NCBI GenBank assembly: GCA_910589275.1
Contig: CAJUTH010000010.1
Location: 1-64,000 of the forward strand
Length of the DNA stretch: 64,000 bases
Direction: 5' to 3'
DNA from: an uncultured Dorea sp.
GTDB taxonomy: Bacteria; Bacillota; Clostridia; Lachnospirales; Lachnospiraceae
Part shown: positions 15,871-24,510 of the stretch, one piece after another
How the letters are laid out: the number at the start of each line of letters is the position of its first letter
How positions within the stretch are numbered: position 1 is the first letter of the stretch
The notes under the pieces: model-generated
Databases searched by the model: none
Seen by the model: only the letters and a program-made list of their open reading frames with translations
Told to the model about the DNA's origin: nothing
Position numbers and translations under genes: made by a program

Positions 15871-16656
15871 TTAATATGTGCTAAGCGCTCCCGCAAAGGA
15901 AACTCCCCAGATTAGAATCACTATGATATACAATGCAAAAATCACGCCTGTGATAATAAGCTGTGCTCTGCAGAAATTTCTTCTGTTTACATTTCCATTC
16001 TTTCCAAACGCCCATATTAAGGAAAGAATAATCCCTGCACATGGAATCAGACAGGCAAGCAGAGTAAGCAGCCAGTCTCCCATTGTCATTGGACTGGTAT
16101 CCATTCCGCCGTAAGGGGAATTCGGGTTATTTCCGTAATTCTGCTGATACCCGGTATTTGGAACACCGATATAATTCGACTGGTAATTACTATTCGGATT
16201 ACTGCCGTAACCCTGCTGACAACCTGTATTCGAATTAGCCCCATAGCCCTGCTGATAACCCGTGTTTGGATTACCGCTGTAATTCGGCTGCTGATACTGC
16301 CCGTTCCCATACGCTTGGCTGCTCTGGTTATAATTCTGAAAGTTTCCCTGATTCGGGCTGTAATTCTGGCCCTGATTCGAATTCCCATAAGAACTCTGTC
16401 CCGTATTTGCATATCCGCCCATATTTTGATAAGCATCCGCACTCTGTCCGTAACTGCTGTTAGGATCCGTATAAGGCCGATCCTCTCTGGAATTTTCTTT
16501 CTTTTCCTCAATGATTTCTTCTTTCTTTGCTATATCATCGGGAAAGAAAGCCTCAGTTGATTCTGTACCAGATACTGCCTGTTCTTTAAAAATATCGTTT
16601 TCCGACGTCTGATTATCCGGCGTATTCTCAGGTATATTTGGAAATTGATTATCCAT
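15871..16656 (-). CDS. low-complexity Asn/Gln/Tyr/Gly-rich protein with C-terminal membrane domain
   Basis: 261 residues. Residues 1-60 are acidic; residues 65-185 are a low-complexity stretch of Tyr-Gln-Gln, Asn-Pro-Asn and Gly-Tyr repeats that resembles prion-like sequence; residues 190-255 hold two hydrophobic helices (MGDWLLTLLACLIPCAGIILSLIWAFG and AQLIITGVIFALYIIVILIWG) separated by a short Asn/Arg loop. Similar two-helix C-terminal domains with variable low-complexity N termini occur in Lachnospiraceae. Function unknown. The repeated codons also make the DNA internally repetitive. Confidence 0.75.
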   Translation of the reverse strand: MDNQFPNIPENTPDNQTSENDIFKEQAVSGTESTEAFFPDDIAKKEEIIEEKKENSREDRPYTDPNSSYGQSADAYQNMGGYANTGQSSYGNSNQGQNYSPNQGNFQNYNQSSQAYGNGQYQQPNYSGNPNTGYQQGYGANSNTGCQQGYGSNPNSNYQSNYIGVPNTGYQQNYGNNPNSPYGGMDTSPMTMGDWLLTLLACLIPCAGIILSLIWAFGKNGNVNRRNFCRAQLIITGVIFALYIIVILIWGVSFAGALSTY

Positions 16657-16716
16657 CTTCTCGTCCTCCTCAATGTAAACTCTGATCTCGCTTCCTTTAT
16701 CATACCATAATAAATC

Positions 16717-17199
16717 TTAAAAAACAATTGTCCGTATCAAACAGCGCAGACGATATATCAAATTATATTGATAATAAGTCATAGGAGGCGTATCCGGAAA
16801 ATACCGTACCATTCGATAAATATAAAATACAATCATCGACGACATCATCACAATCAAACACCATTTCATCCAATTAACAGAACTCTTCAAGAGCAAATAA
16901 CGCCAAACTGCCGCCGCAAGTAAAAACACTCCTAAGACATAAATAAAAGGCTGCAGGTTCCATGCGTCTGCAAAATGTCCTGTCAGCATGAGTACGCCTG
17001 CCCTTGTCATTCCGCAGGCAGGACAGGGATATCCCGTTATCAATACCATAGGGCATAAACTATATAAAAAGCGCCCTAATACGGCGCGGTGGGCGGCTGC
17101 AATAGCAGCCACCCACAGAATCACCCGAACGCAGAATCTGGCGTCCTTCATAATTTCCTGTCTAACCTTTTTGATGTAACGACTGAAATCAATCCTCAT
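16717..17199 (-). CDS. DUF2752 domain membrane protein
   Basis: 160 residues. The DUF2752 hallmark, CPMVLITGYPCPACGMTRAGVLMLTGHFADAWNLQPFIY, lies at about residues 49-87, with the PxCGMTR motif intact. Three to four hydrophobic helices flank it. The N terminus is basic. It starts 44 bp after the rnfB stop on the same strand and may be the distal gene of the rnf transcript. The family has no established function. Confidence 0.85.
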   Translation of the reverse strand: MRIDFSRYIKKVRQEIMKDARFCVRVILWVAAIAAAHRAVLGRFLYSLCPMVLITGYPCPACGMTRAGVLMLTGHFADAWNLQPFIYVLGVFLLAAAVWRYLLLKSSVNWMKWCLIVMMSSMIVFYIYRMVRYFPDTPPMTYYQYNLIYRLRCLIRTIVF

Positions 17200-17243
17200 A
17201 AAAAATTACCTTGCCTACAAGTTAGTTGAGGGAGGCAGTGAAA

Positions 17244-18038
17244 TCATTGAATCTGAATAATTTTCTTGGGACATTTTTCAGCGCATGCTCCGCAGTTCGT
17301 ACACTTTGAGGGATCGATATGCGCAATGTTATTGTCTACGGAGATTGCCTCGCTCTCACAGACCTTGACACACATCTTGCAGCCTATACATCCAACGGCA
17401 CATGCCGCCATTACATCCTTACCCTTGTCCTGGGAACTGCACTGAACCAGATGTTTCTGGTCGTACGGCACCAGTTCGATCAGATGCTTCGGACATACGG
17501 CAATACACTTGCCGCAGGCCTTACAGGCATCCTTATCCACTACCGCTACTCCATTGACAATATGGATCGCGTCAAAAGGACACGCCTGAACACAGGTGCC
17601 TTCCCCGAGGCATCCGTAATTACAGGACTTCGGTCCTCCGTTCTGCATCATATTGATCATGATACAGTCACCTAAGCCATGATATTCATAGTCAGTCTTA
17701 GCCTTATCACAGGTTCCGGCACACTTCACATATGCGGTCATATGTACCTGTTCTCCGGCCTCCTGACCCATAATCTCTCCAATCTTCGCAGCAACCGGAG
17801 CTCCGCCCACCGGGCATGCGCCGATCTCCGCTTCACCTTTCACAATGGCGGCGGCAAGGCCGGAACATCCCGCGTAGCCGCAGCCGCCGCAGTTGTTGCC
17901 CGGAAGAACGCCTACGATCGCCTCTTCCCGCTCGTCAACCTCAACTGCAAATTTCTTTCCGGCAAATCCAAGGAATACGCCAATGAACAGACCGGTTCCG
18001 CCGACGATTACCGCCGCAATAATAATACCTGTTATCAT
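17244..18038 (-). CDS. rnfB: Rnf electron transport complex subunit B
   Basis: 264 residues. N-terminal membrane helix (residues 3-26), then the 4Fe-4S domain with NNCGGCGYAGCSGLAAAI, then ferredoxin-like clusters: CNYGCLGEGTCVQACPF, CKACGKCIAVCPKHL, CIGCKMCVKVCESEA and CTNCGACAEKCPKKI. RnfB takes electrons from reduced ferredoxin into the membrane complex that reduces NAD while pumping Na+ or H+. Last of the six rnf genes, order C-D-G-E-A-B as in Clostridium. Confidence 0.97.
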   Translation of the reverse strand: MITGIIIAAVIVGGTGLFIGVFLGFAGKKFAVEVDEREEAIVGVLPGNNCGGCGYAGCSGLAAAIVKGEAEIGACPVGGAPVAAKIGEIMGQEAGEQVHMTAYVKCAGTCDKAKTDYEYHGLGDCIMINMMQNGGPKSCNYGCLGEGTCVQACPFDAIHIVNGVAVVDKDACKACGKCIAVCPKHLIELVPYDQKHLVQCSSQDKGKDVMAACAVGCIGCKMCVKVCESEAISVDNNIAHIDPSKCTNCGACAEKCPKKIIQIQ

Positions 18039-18051
18039 AGTATGCTCCTCC

Positions 18052-18642
18052 TTAGATCAATCCTGAGAATCCGAAGAAGGCAATCGCCATCAGCGCCGAT
18101 GTGATCAGTACGATAGGCGTTCCCTGGAAGGATTCACTAATATCATTATACTCCATTTTCTCACGAATACCAGCCAAAATTACAATAGCAACCAAAAATC
18201 CTACAGAGATACCGATTCCATTAATCACGCCCTCTAAAATGTTGTAGGACTTCTGTACATTGGTAAGCGCAACGCCAAGCACCGCACAGTTGGTGGTAAT
18301 CAGAGGAAGATACACGCCGAGGGCCTGATAAAGGGCCGGCATAGACTTCTTCAAAAACATCTCTACAAACTGTACCAGACAGGCAATGACCAGAATAAAT
18401 ACGATCGTCTGCAGGTATACAAGCTTCCCGTCCATAATCGCTTCATTGGCCAGTATAAATTTGTTGATAATCCCCGTTACAAATGATGCCAGTGTAATAA
18501 CGAACACAACCGCACCGCCCATGCCGGCAGCGGTTTCTACTTTTTTAGACACGCCAAGGAACGGACAAATTCCAAGGAACTGGCTGAGTACAACGTTATT
18601 TACAAGGGCTGATCCGATTGCAATAATCAATAATTCTTTCAT
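18052..18642 (-). CDS. rnfA: Rnf electron transport complex subunit A
   Basis: 196 residues with six membrane helices and the RnfA/RnfE family motifs: NNVVLSQFLGICPFLGVSKK near the N terminus and YLPLITTNCAVLGVALTN in the middle. The Cys in these loops coordinate an intramembrane iron-sulfur cluster shared with RnfE. 13 bp gap to rnfB and to rnfE. Confidence 0.97.
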   Translation of the reverse strand: MKELLIIAIGSALVNNVVLSQFLGICPFLGVSKKVETAAGMGGAVVFVITLASFVTGIINKFILANEAIMDGKLVYLQTIVFILVIACLVQFVEMFLKKSMPALYQALGVYLPLITTNCAVLGVALTNVQKSYNILEGVINGIGISVGFLVAIVILAGIREKMEYNDISESFQGTPIVLITSALMAIAFFGFSGLI

Positions 18643-18655
18643 CTATGTACTCCTC

Positions 18656-19381
18656 CTATTCTTCATTTCCGGTTGGAAATACTTTACCGCCGCACGCGCT
18701 GTTGGTGCAGGAAGCACAGCCGTCCGCACAAGAAGCGCTCTCCGGCACCTTCTTTCCCTTCTTTGCCATGTTATTCTTCACCTTATTCTGCAGTGCGGTA
18801 AGTCCTGCCAGCACTAAGAACGCACCCGGCGCCAGGATAAAAATAGTAATCGGAGTATAGCCGGCCTTCCCTGCCGCCTCATCTGCAAGGGGAAGGATCT
18901 GCGCCCCGAAAATCTTGCCGGATCCGATAATCTCACGCACGATACCGATCGCTGTTAAACCTACCGTAAATCCAAGCCCCATGCCGATACCGTCAAAGAT
19001 GGACAGAACCACCGGGTTCTTGGACGCATAGGATTCTGCACGGCCCAAGATGATACAGTTTACAACGATCAGAGGGATATAGATACCAAGCGACGCATAC
19101 AGGCTTGGAACAAATCCTTCCATCAGGAACTGCACAATGGTTACAAAGGATGCTACGACTACGATAAACGCCGGAACACGCACGGAATCCGGAATAATCT
19201 TACGCAGCATGGAAATCAGCATATTAGAAAGTACCAATACCACCGTCGTGGAAAGTCCCATACCGAGACCGTTGATCGCAGAAGTCGTAACCGCAAGAGT
19301 CGGACACATACCAAGCATCAGCACGAAGGTAGGATTTTCTTTTACTAAACCGTTATATAATCTTTCAGTACAGCCATTCAT
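18656..19381 (-). CDS. rnfE: Rnf electron transport complex subunit E
   Basis: 241 residues from an ATG preceded by AAGGAGGT; 14 further in-frame codons upstream lack a ribosome site and would overlap rnfG. Family motifs NPTFVLMLGMCPTLAVTTSA and YIPLIVVNCIILGRAE. Six membrane helices. The C-terminal tail beyond the last helix carries five Cys in the last 20 residues (SCADGCASCTNSACGG), an addition that could bind metal and is not part of the core fold. Confidence 0.95.
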   Translation of the reverse strand: MNGCTERLYNGLVKENPTFVLMLGMCPTLAVTTSAINGLGMGLSTTVVLVLSNMLISMLRKIIPDSVRVPAFIVVVASFVTIVQFLMEGFVPSLYASLGIYIPLIVVNCIILGRAESYASKNPVVLSIFDGIGMGLGFTVGLTAIGIVREIIGSGKIFGAQILPLADEAAGKAGYTPITIFILAPGAFLVLAGLTALQNKVKNNMAKKGKKVPESASCADGCASCTNSACGGKVFPTGNEE

Positions 19382-19394
19382 CTTCACTACCTCC

Positions 19395-19976
19395 TTATAA
19401 TAATGTGCTGTTGCAGTATGCAAGAGCGGTATTGACAGCTCCGGTAACAGCCCTTGACGTAATGGTAGCTCCGCTTAAAGCGTCGATCGGTTCTCCATCG
19501 CCGCCGTCTTTGGACACTACAAACTTCTCTGCCTGCTTTCCTTCATACTGTCCGTAAAATTCAGGCTCTGTGGCCCGCATTCCAAGACCCGCCGTCTCGC
19601 TGATCGACAGGATGGAAATGCCGTTCACCGTGCCGTCACTGGTGATACCCACCGTAATCTGAATATTTCCGCCGTAGCCCTCGCTGTCGGTGACTGTAAC
19701 TACGTAACCCATATCGCCTACCGCGCATACCTCATCTACTGTTGCCAGAACGCCCAAATCTGCCGCAGCGGCTTCTGCCGCGTCTGCGTCCACGTCCATT
19801 ACTTCAAAATCATCCAGAGAAGCTTCCGGAAATACCTGCTGCCATGCTTCCTTCTTCGAAGCATCCTGCGCCTGTGCGATCGGATCCTTAGTAATCTCAT
19901 AAACCAATCCTAAAAGCAGGCCGGAAACCAGTGTGATTGCTGTAAGAATTGCTGCATTTTTTACTATTTTATTCAT
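19395..19976 (-). CDS. rnfG: Rnf electron transport complex subunit G (FMN-binding)
   Basis: 193 residues. N-terminal helix (residues 9-27) anchors an extracytosolic FMN-binding domain. The flavinylation motif SGATITS is at about residues 168-174, with Thr expected to carry covalent FMN added by ApbE, encoded 4 kb away. Motif GMRATEPEFYGQY precedes it. The start codon overlaps the rnfD stop by one base (ATGA-type junction), indicating tight coupling. Confidence 0.96.
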   Translation of the reverse strand: MNKIVKNAAILTAITLVSGLLLGLVYEITKDPIAQAQDASKKEAWQQVFPEASLDDFEVMDVDADAAEAAAADLGVLATVDEVCAVGDMGYVVTVTDSEGYGGNIQITVGITSDGTVNGISILSISETAGLGMRATEPEFYGQYEGKQAEKFVVSKDGGDGEPIDALSGATITSRAVTGAVNTALAYCNSTLL

Positions 19977-20929
19977 TATTTCTCTCCTCCTTTACCGAAT
20001 GGTTTTGGAAGAGTAACCCTCTCAATCAACGGGACTAAGATGTTACTGATGATAATTGCATAGGATACACCCTCTGCAGAACCGCCAAACAGACGGAACA
20101 GGCCGGTAAGCACACCCAGCAATATTCCAAATACAATCTGACCCTGCTTGGTAATCGGAGACGTTACATAGTCGGTAGCCATGAACCATGCGCCCAGCAT
20201 CAAGCCGCCGCCGCACAGATGAGCGGTAATATAATGGGGATCAAAAAGCCCCACGTCCGCAGCCGTAAACTGTCCGAAAATACCAATAAAAATCACAAAT
20301 GTTACAATATATGTACCCGGGATGCGAAGATCAATGATTCCCATAAGGATCAGGAAGATCGCGCCGATAATAATGGCGATCACAGAGGTCTCGCCAATGG
20401 TTCCCGGAATCCGTCCGATCAGCATATCCATAGAATTGATGCTTGACATAGACCCTTCCTTGATATATGCAAGGGGAGTCGGTCCCGTCTCGCCGTCATA
20501 GATAAATCTGGTCATCGGTCCGGTAAAGGAAATCAGCAGGAAACACCTAGCGCCCAGCGCCGGGTTCATAAAATTCTGTCCCAGTCCTCCGAATAACTGC
20601 TTCACAATCAGGATACCGAACACGCTGCCGAGAGCGCCCATCCACAGCGGAGCTGTAGGAGGCATGTTCAGTCCCAGCAAAAGCCCGGTTACAACTGCAC
20701 TGAAGTCGCCAATGGTAATCTTCTTGTGCATCAGTTTCTCATAAATATATTCTGTCAATACAGCCGCCGCCGTTGTTACAATCAACATCAGCAGCGCATT
20801 CATTCCAAAGTTATAAACTCCAAATGCAGATGCAGGCAACAGGGCAATCGTTACCATGAGCATAATATTGCTGGAAGTAATCTTGGAACGTATATGCGGT
20901 GAAGACGAAATATTCAGTTTATTCTCCAC
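19976..20929 (-). CDS. rnfD: Rnf electron transport complex subunit D
   Basis: 317 residues, about ten membrane helices. RnfD/NqrB motifs: SSPHIRSKITSSNIM at the N terminus, GGLGQNFMNPALGARCFLLISF near 115-136 and the FMN-attachment region GETGPTPLAYIKEG near 155, where a Thr takes the place of the Thr in SGAT-type sites. GGGLMLGAWFMATDYVTSPIT completes the signature. It carries electrons between RnfC and RnfG. Confidence 0.96.
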   Translation of the reverse strand: MENKLNISSSPHIRSKITSSNIMLMVTIALLPASAFGVYNFGMNALLMLIVTTAAAVLTEYIYEKLMHKKITIGDFSAVVTGLLLGLNMPPTAPLWMGALGSVFGILIVKQLFGGLGQNFMNPALGARCFLLISFTGPMTRFIYDGETGPTPLAYIKEGSMSSINSMDMLIGRIPGTIGETSVIAIIIGAIFLILMGIIDLRIPGTYIVTFVIFIGIFGQFTAADVGLFDPHYITAHLCGGGLMLGAWFMATDYVTSPITKQGQIVFGILLGVLTGLFRLFGGSAEGVSYAIIISNILVPLIERVTLPKPFGKGGEK

Positions 20930-20954
20930 TTTTGTTCACCTCTTCCTCTCTTTG

Positions 20955-22274
20955 TTATTTCTTTCTCCGGTTCGCAAGAACAATCTTTCTCATAGAACCG
21001 ATCGCCTGCTTTAACGGTCTCTTTGCGGGGCAGACATAGCTGCAGGAACCACACTCTACGCACTCCATACCGCTCATCTTTTCAAATGCCTCGGAGTTAT
21101 GATGCTGCGCATAATCAGCAAGCCTTGACGGAATAATCCGGCTTGGACATGCCTCCACGCACCGTCCGCAGTTGATGCATGCCGTCTCTTCTAACCCCTT
21201 TACCGGGTCTTTTAAGAAACTCAAAATGGAGGAAGATGTCTTGGTTACGGGAACATCCAGCGTAAACATAGCAAATCCCATCATCGGTCCTCCGGAAATC
21301 ACCTTCTCAGGCTCTTCTTTAAATCCTCCGGCAGCCTCCACAAGCTCCATCTGGTTCATACCGAAGGGCGCCCGGAAGTTCCCCGGCTCGTTCACAGCGT
21401 CGCCGCTTACCGTCACAATACGCTCGATCGACGGCATTCCCTTTACTACCGCCTGATATACGTTAATCATCGTCTCCACGTTGTCAACCACGCAGCCGGC
21501 GTCAGCAGGAAGCATCGTAGAATTAATCGACCTTCCCGTCGTCGCATAAATAAGCTGACGCTCCGCGCCCTGAGGGTACTTGGTCTTCAGCGCCATAACC
21601 TCCATACGGGGCTCGTCCTTTGTCAGCTCCTTCAGTTTTTCAATACAATCCGGCTTGTTATCCTCCACGCCAAAAATACCTTTCGCGTGATCAAATACAG
21701 AGAGGATCACCTTCATGCCGCCTACCAAAAGCTCCGGCGTCTCCATCATCCGCCTGTAATCGGCAGTAATATACGGCTCGCACTCTGCACAGTTTGCGAT
21801 AATATAATCAATCTTCTCCGGTTCCTTCGGGGAGAGCTTCACTCTGGTTGGGAAGCCCGCGCCGCCCATACCTACAACTCCGGCCTCTCCGATCGCACCT
21901 AAGATCTCCTCCTTCGTCATCTCTTCTAACGGCTTTACAGGAGCATATTCCACTTCCTCATATTCGCCGTCATTCTCTACCACGATGCAGTTCACCTTCG
22001 CACCCGTCGGATTAAAATGCGGCTCAATCGCTTTTACAGTGCCTGACACAGACGCGTAAATAGGCGCGGATACAAATCCGCCTGCTTCCGCTATCTTCTG
22101 GCCCCTAAGAACCCGGTCGCCCTTCGCAACAATCGGTGACGCCGGAGCCCCGATATGCTGTGAGAGCGGATAGACCAGATCACCCTTCGGCTTCACATCG
22201 ACAATTGCCTTGTCTTTCGCCAGACGCTTGCCGTCATCCGGATGAATTCCACCCTTAAATGTTAACAGTGCCAT
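20955..22274 (-). CDS. rnfC: Rnf electron transport complex subunit C
   Basis: 439 residues, the usual length. N-terminal barrel-sandwich region (LSQHIGAPASPIVAKGDRVLRGQKIAEA), NADH/FMN-binding Complex I 51 kDa-like domain with GVVGMGGAGFPTRVKL and YIIANCAECEPYITADYR, and two 4Fe-4S clusters near the C terminus (CINCGRCVEACPSRI, CVECGSCSYVCPAKRPL). This subunit is the NAD-reducing end of the complex. First gene of the rnf operon, preceded by a good promoter. Confidence 0.97.
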   Translation of the reverse strand: MALLTFKGGIHPDDGKRLAKDKAIVDVKPKGDLVYPLSQHIGAPASPIVAKGDRVLRGQKIAEAGGFVSAPIYASVSGTVKAIEPHFNPTGAKVNCIVVENDGEYEEVEYAPVKPLEEMTKEEILGAIGEAGVVGMGGAGFPTRVKLSPKEPEKIDYIIANCAECEPYITADYRRMMETPELLVGGMKVILSVFDHAKGIFGVEDNKPDCIEKLKELTKDEPRMEVMALKTKYPQGAERQLIYATTGRSINSTMLPADAGCVVDNVETMINVYQAVVKGMPSIERIVTVSGDAVNEPGNFRAPFGMNQMELVEAAGGFKEEPEKVISGGPMMGFAMFTLDVPVTKTSSSILSFLKDPVKGLEETACINCGRCVEACPSRIIPSRLADYAQHHNSEAFEKMSGMECVECGSCSYVCPAKRPLKQAIGSMRKIVLANRRKK

Positions 22275-22307
22275 CCTTTTTCCCTTCCTTCCTTTAAAAT
22301 CCTTCTG

Positions 22308-22337
22308 TTTATACTATACAAGAAAATGCTCTGTCAA
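22308..22337 (-). promoter_or_regulatory. rnfC: promoter of the rnf operon
   Basis: Minus strand TTGACA, 18-bp spacer, TATAAA, with the -10 box ending about 34 bp before the rnfC start codon. Confidence 0.65.
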
Positions 22338-22389
22338 TCCAGCTAATCAGAGACAAATTATTGTATATTTCGAGAAACATCTTGTCGGT

Positions 22390-22425
22390 TATTTAACAGA
22401 TTTCGTCGTTAAATTAACGTTTTTT
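22390..22425. promoter_or_regulatory. inverted-repeat cluster upstream of the rnf promoter
   Basis: CGTTAA-A-TTAACG is a perfect 13-bp palindrome at 22407-22419, and TTTAAC 22392-22397 pairs with GTTAAA 22408-22413. They lie 50-90 bp upstream of the rnf -35 box, suiting an activator or upstream operator. Spacing differs from the Rex consensus. Confidence 0.35.
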
Positions 22426-22441
22426 ACCTTAACAAACACAG

Positions 22442-22472
22442 AAAGATAGAGATTTTTATCATCTCTATCTTT
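22442..22472 (-). terminator. terminator after rpsA
   Basis: Perfect 12-bp stem AAAGATAGAGAT / ATCTCTATCTTT with a 7-nt A/T loop, just beyond the rpsA stop codon. The T-run is short. Confidence 0.6.
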
Positions 22473-22513
22473 ACTGTCTATACTTTTATATAACCCGTTT
22501 TAACATATAAGAC

Positions 22514-23605
22514 CTAAGCCTCTCCATCCTCGTCATAAGCCTCAGAAGCCTCTGCCGGCTCTAAAGCCTTCATGCTCAGACTAATCTTCTTCTCCGCTTC
22601 ATTCAGATCTACGATCTTCGCCGTGATCTCCTGACCCACAGACAATACATCCGAAGGCTTATCCACATGCGCCCGTGAGATCTGGGATACATGGAGCAGT
22701 GCGTCAACACCCGGCGCTAACTCTACAAAAGCGCCAAAGTCCGTCATTCTTGCAACACGGCCTGTAATCTCTGTTCCCACTGCATAATCTTCTGCAGCGT
22801 TCGCCCATGGATTGGTCTCCGGGAATTTCAAGCTGAGGGCAATCTTGGTATCGCGGATATCCTTTACCAGAACTTTCAGCTTCTCGCCTACCTGGAATAC
22901 CTTCTTCGGATTCTCGATCCTTCCCCATGACATCTCAGACACATGCAGAAGTCCGTCGACACCGCCAAGGTCAATAAACGCGCCAAAGTCTGTAATATTC
23001 TTAACAATGCCTTCCATCGTATCTCCGATATTGAGATTTGCGAAGAGTTCTCTCTGCTTCTCTGCGCGCTCTGCAACTAATAGCTGCCTTCTGTCGCCAA
23101 TCACCCGGTTTCTTCTCGGATTAAACTCGCTGATAACAAATTCAATCTCCTGTCCCTGATATTTGTTCAGATCCTTCTCATATGTATCTGAAACAAGGCT
23201 TGCCGGGATAAATACTCTCGCCTCATCCACAACGACGCTTAAGCCGCCGCCAAGGATCTGCGTAACAGGCGCTTTCAGAACCTCTTTGTTCTCAAAGGCC
23301 TCTCTCAATCTCTCGTTGCCCCTTTCGGCAACCAGTCTCTTGTAAGTCAGCAGCACCTGACCTTCGCCGTCATTCACTTTCAAAACCTTCACTGTCATCG
23401 GGTCTCCGACAGATACCATGGTAGTAAGATCAGCATTCGACTCATTGGTATACTCGCTTCTCGTAATGATTCCGTCAGCCTTATAACCTATATTTAAAAT
23501 AATCTCATCAGGCTTAACGTCGATGACGGTACCGTCTACCACCTCTCCATTGCGTATCGTCTTCAATGACTCTTCTAACATCTGTTCAAAAGTTAATTCT
23601 GACAT
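22514..23605 (-). CDS. rpsA: 30S ribosomal protein S1-like, four S1 domains
   Basis: 363 residues from an ATG with GAGGAGG upstream. Four tandem S1/OB repeats: GEVVDGTVIDVKPDEIILNIGYKADG; a divergent second; GDTMEGIVKNITDFGAFIDLGGVDGLLHVSEMS; and GTEITGRVARMTDFGAFVELAPGVDALLHVSQIS. The acidic tail is typical. Firmicute S1 homologues have four rather than six domains. The gene begins 20 bp inside the 3' end of ispH in a different frame, so it is translationally coupled to it. In several clostridia these two proteins are a single fused polypeptide. Confidence 0.94.
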   Translation of the reverse strand: MSELTFEQMLEESLKTIRNGEVVDGTVIDVKPDEIILNIGYKADGIITRSEYTNESNADLTTMVSVGDPMTVKVLKVNDGEGQVLLTYKRLVAERGNERLREAFENKEVLKAPVTQILGGGLSVVVDEARVFIPASLVSDTYEKDLNKYQGQEIEFVISEFNPRRNRVIGDRRQLLVAERAEKQRELFANLNIGDTMEGIVKNITDFGAFIDLGGVDGLLHVSEMSWGRIENPKKVFQVGEKLKVLVKDIRDTKIALSLKFPETNPWANAAEDYAVGTEITGRVARMTDFGAFVELAPGVDALLHVSQISRAHVDKPSDVLSVGQEITAKIVDLNEAEKKISLSMKALEPAEASEAYDEDGEA

Positions 23606-24440
23606 AATTTTGAACCTCCTCAATTATTTTATTGGGCGTGGATGCCCCTGCTGTAATACCTACTGTTTCCACGGACCTTAATTGATTCATATCCAAATCG
23701 TCAAGTGTCTGTATATAGTACGTATTGTTACATGCATGATTGCATATTTCAAATAATTTCTGGGTATTGGAGCTATGCATATCTCCCACGACAATCATCG
23801 CGTCTACCCCATCTGCAATACTTTCTGCTTCTTTCTGACGTTCCGTTGTGGCATTGCAAATCGTATTTAAAACAATTATATCATAACCCTTTTTTAAAAT
23901 AATTTCAACTATATCTTTGAATTTATTGTAATTATATGTCGTCTGGGCAACAACACATATTTTCTTATCCTCCGGCAGAACCAGTCCGGCTGCATCCTCT
24001 ATGGTTGAAACCACCACGGATTCCCTGCCCGCCCATCCTTTGATTCCTTCCACCTCCGGATGGTCGGCGTTTCCAATAATTACCAGTACATTCCCTTTTT
24101 CCTCTTCCTCCATGGCAATCCGATGAATTTTTTTTACATAGGGGCAAGTCGCGTCCACATAGGGAATCCCAAGTTCCTCCAGTCTGTCGCAGACCCGTTT
24201 CGGAACTCCGTGGGAACGGATAATCACAATCCCGTCTTTTGCCTGTTCCAGTTCGTCTTCCTCCCGAAGAACCGTAACCCCTCTTGCTTCCATGTCCTTA
24301 ATTACCTCTGCATTGTGTATGATAGGGCCATAGGTATATATCTTCCTGCCCGGATGTTTGGCAATCTGCCTGTATACCGTATCCACCGCCCTTTTCACTC
24401 CAAAACAAAAACCTGCTGTCTTTGCAAGAATTACATTCAT
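23586..24440 (-). CDS. ispH: 4-hydroxy-3-methylbut-2-enyl diphosphate reductase IspH
   Basis: 284 residues. Three cluster-binding Cys are in AGFCFGVKRAV, DATCPYVKKIH and LNTICNATTERQ; catalytic Glu region and substrate His in YTYGPIIHNAE and SHGVPKRV. The enzyme reduces HMBPP to IPP and DMAPP, the last step of the MEP isoprenoid pathway, with a 4Fe-4S cluster. It lies between cmk and rpsA, a conserved order in Clostridia. Confidence 0.97.
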   Translation of the reverse strand: MNVILAKTAGFCFGVKRAVDTVYRQIAKHPGRKIYTYGPIIHNAEVIKDMEARGVTVLREEDELEQAKDGIVIIRSHGVPKRVCDRLEELGIPYVDATCPYVKKIHRIAMEEEEKGNVLVIIGNADHPEVEGIKGWAGRESVVVSTIEDAAGLVLPEDKKICVVAQTTYNYNKFKDIVEIILKKGYDIIVLNTICNATTERQKEAESIADGVDAMIVVGDMHSSNTQKLFEICNHACNNTYYIQTLDDLDMNQLRSVETVGITAGASTPNKIIEEVQNYVRINF

Positions 24441-24510
24441 ACTATTTCCTCTCATTCTGCCGTTTTATACGCTGCCGCCTGTCGCTGCATCAGACAGACA
24501 ATATGCGGAT

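Noticed and set aside
22390..22442. Rex operator upstream of rnf
   Set aside because: TTAA half-sites are present but the spacing between them is one base rather than four, unlike the good match ahead of the HPr-LDH gene.
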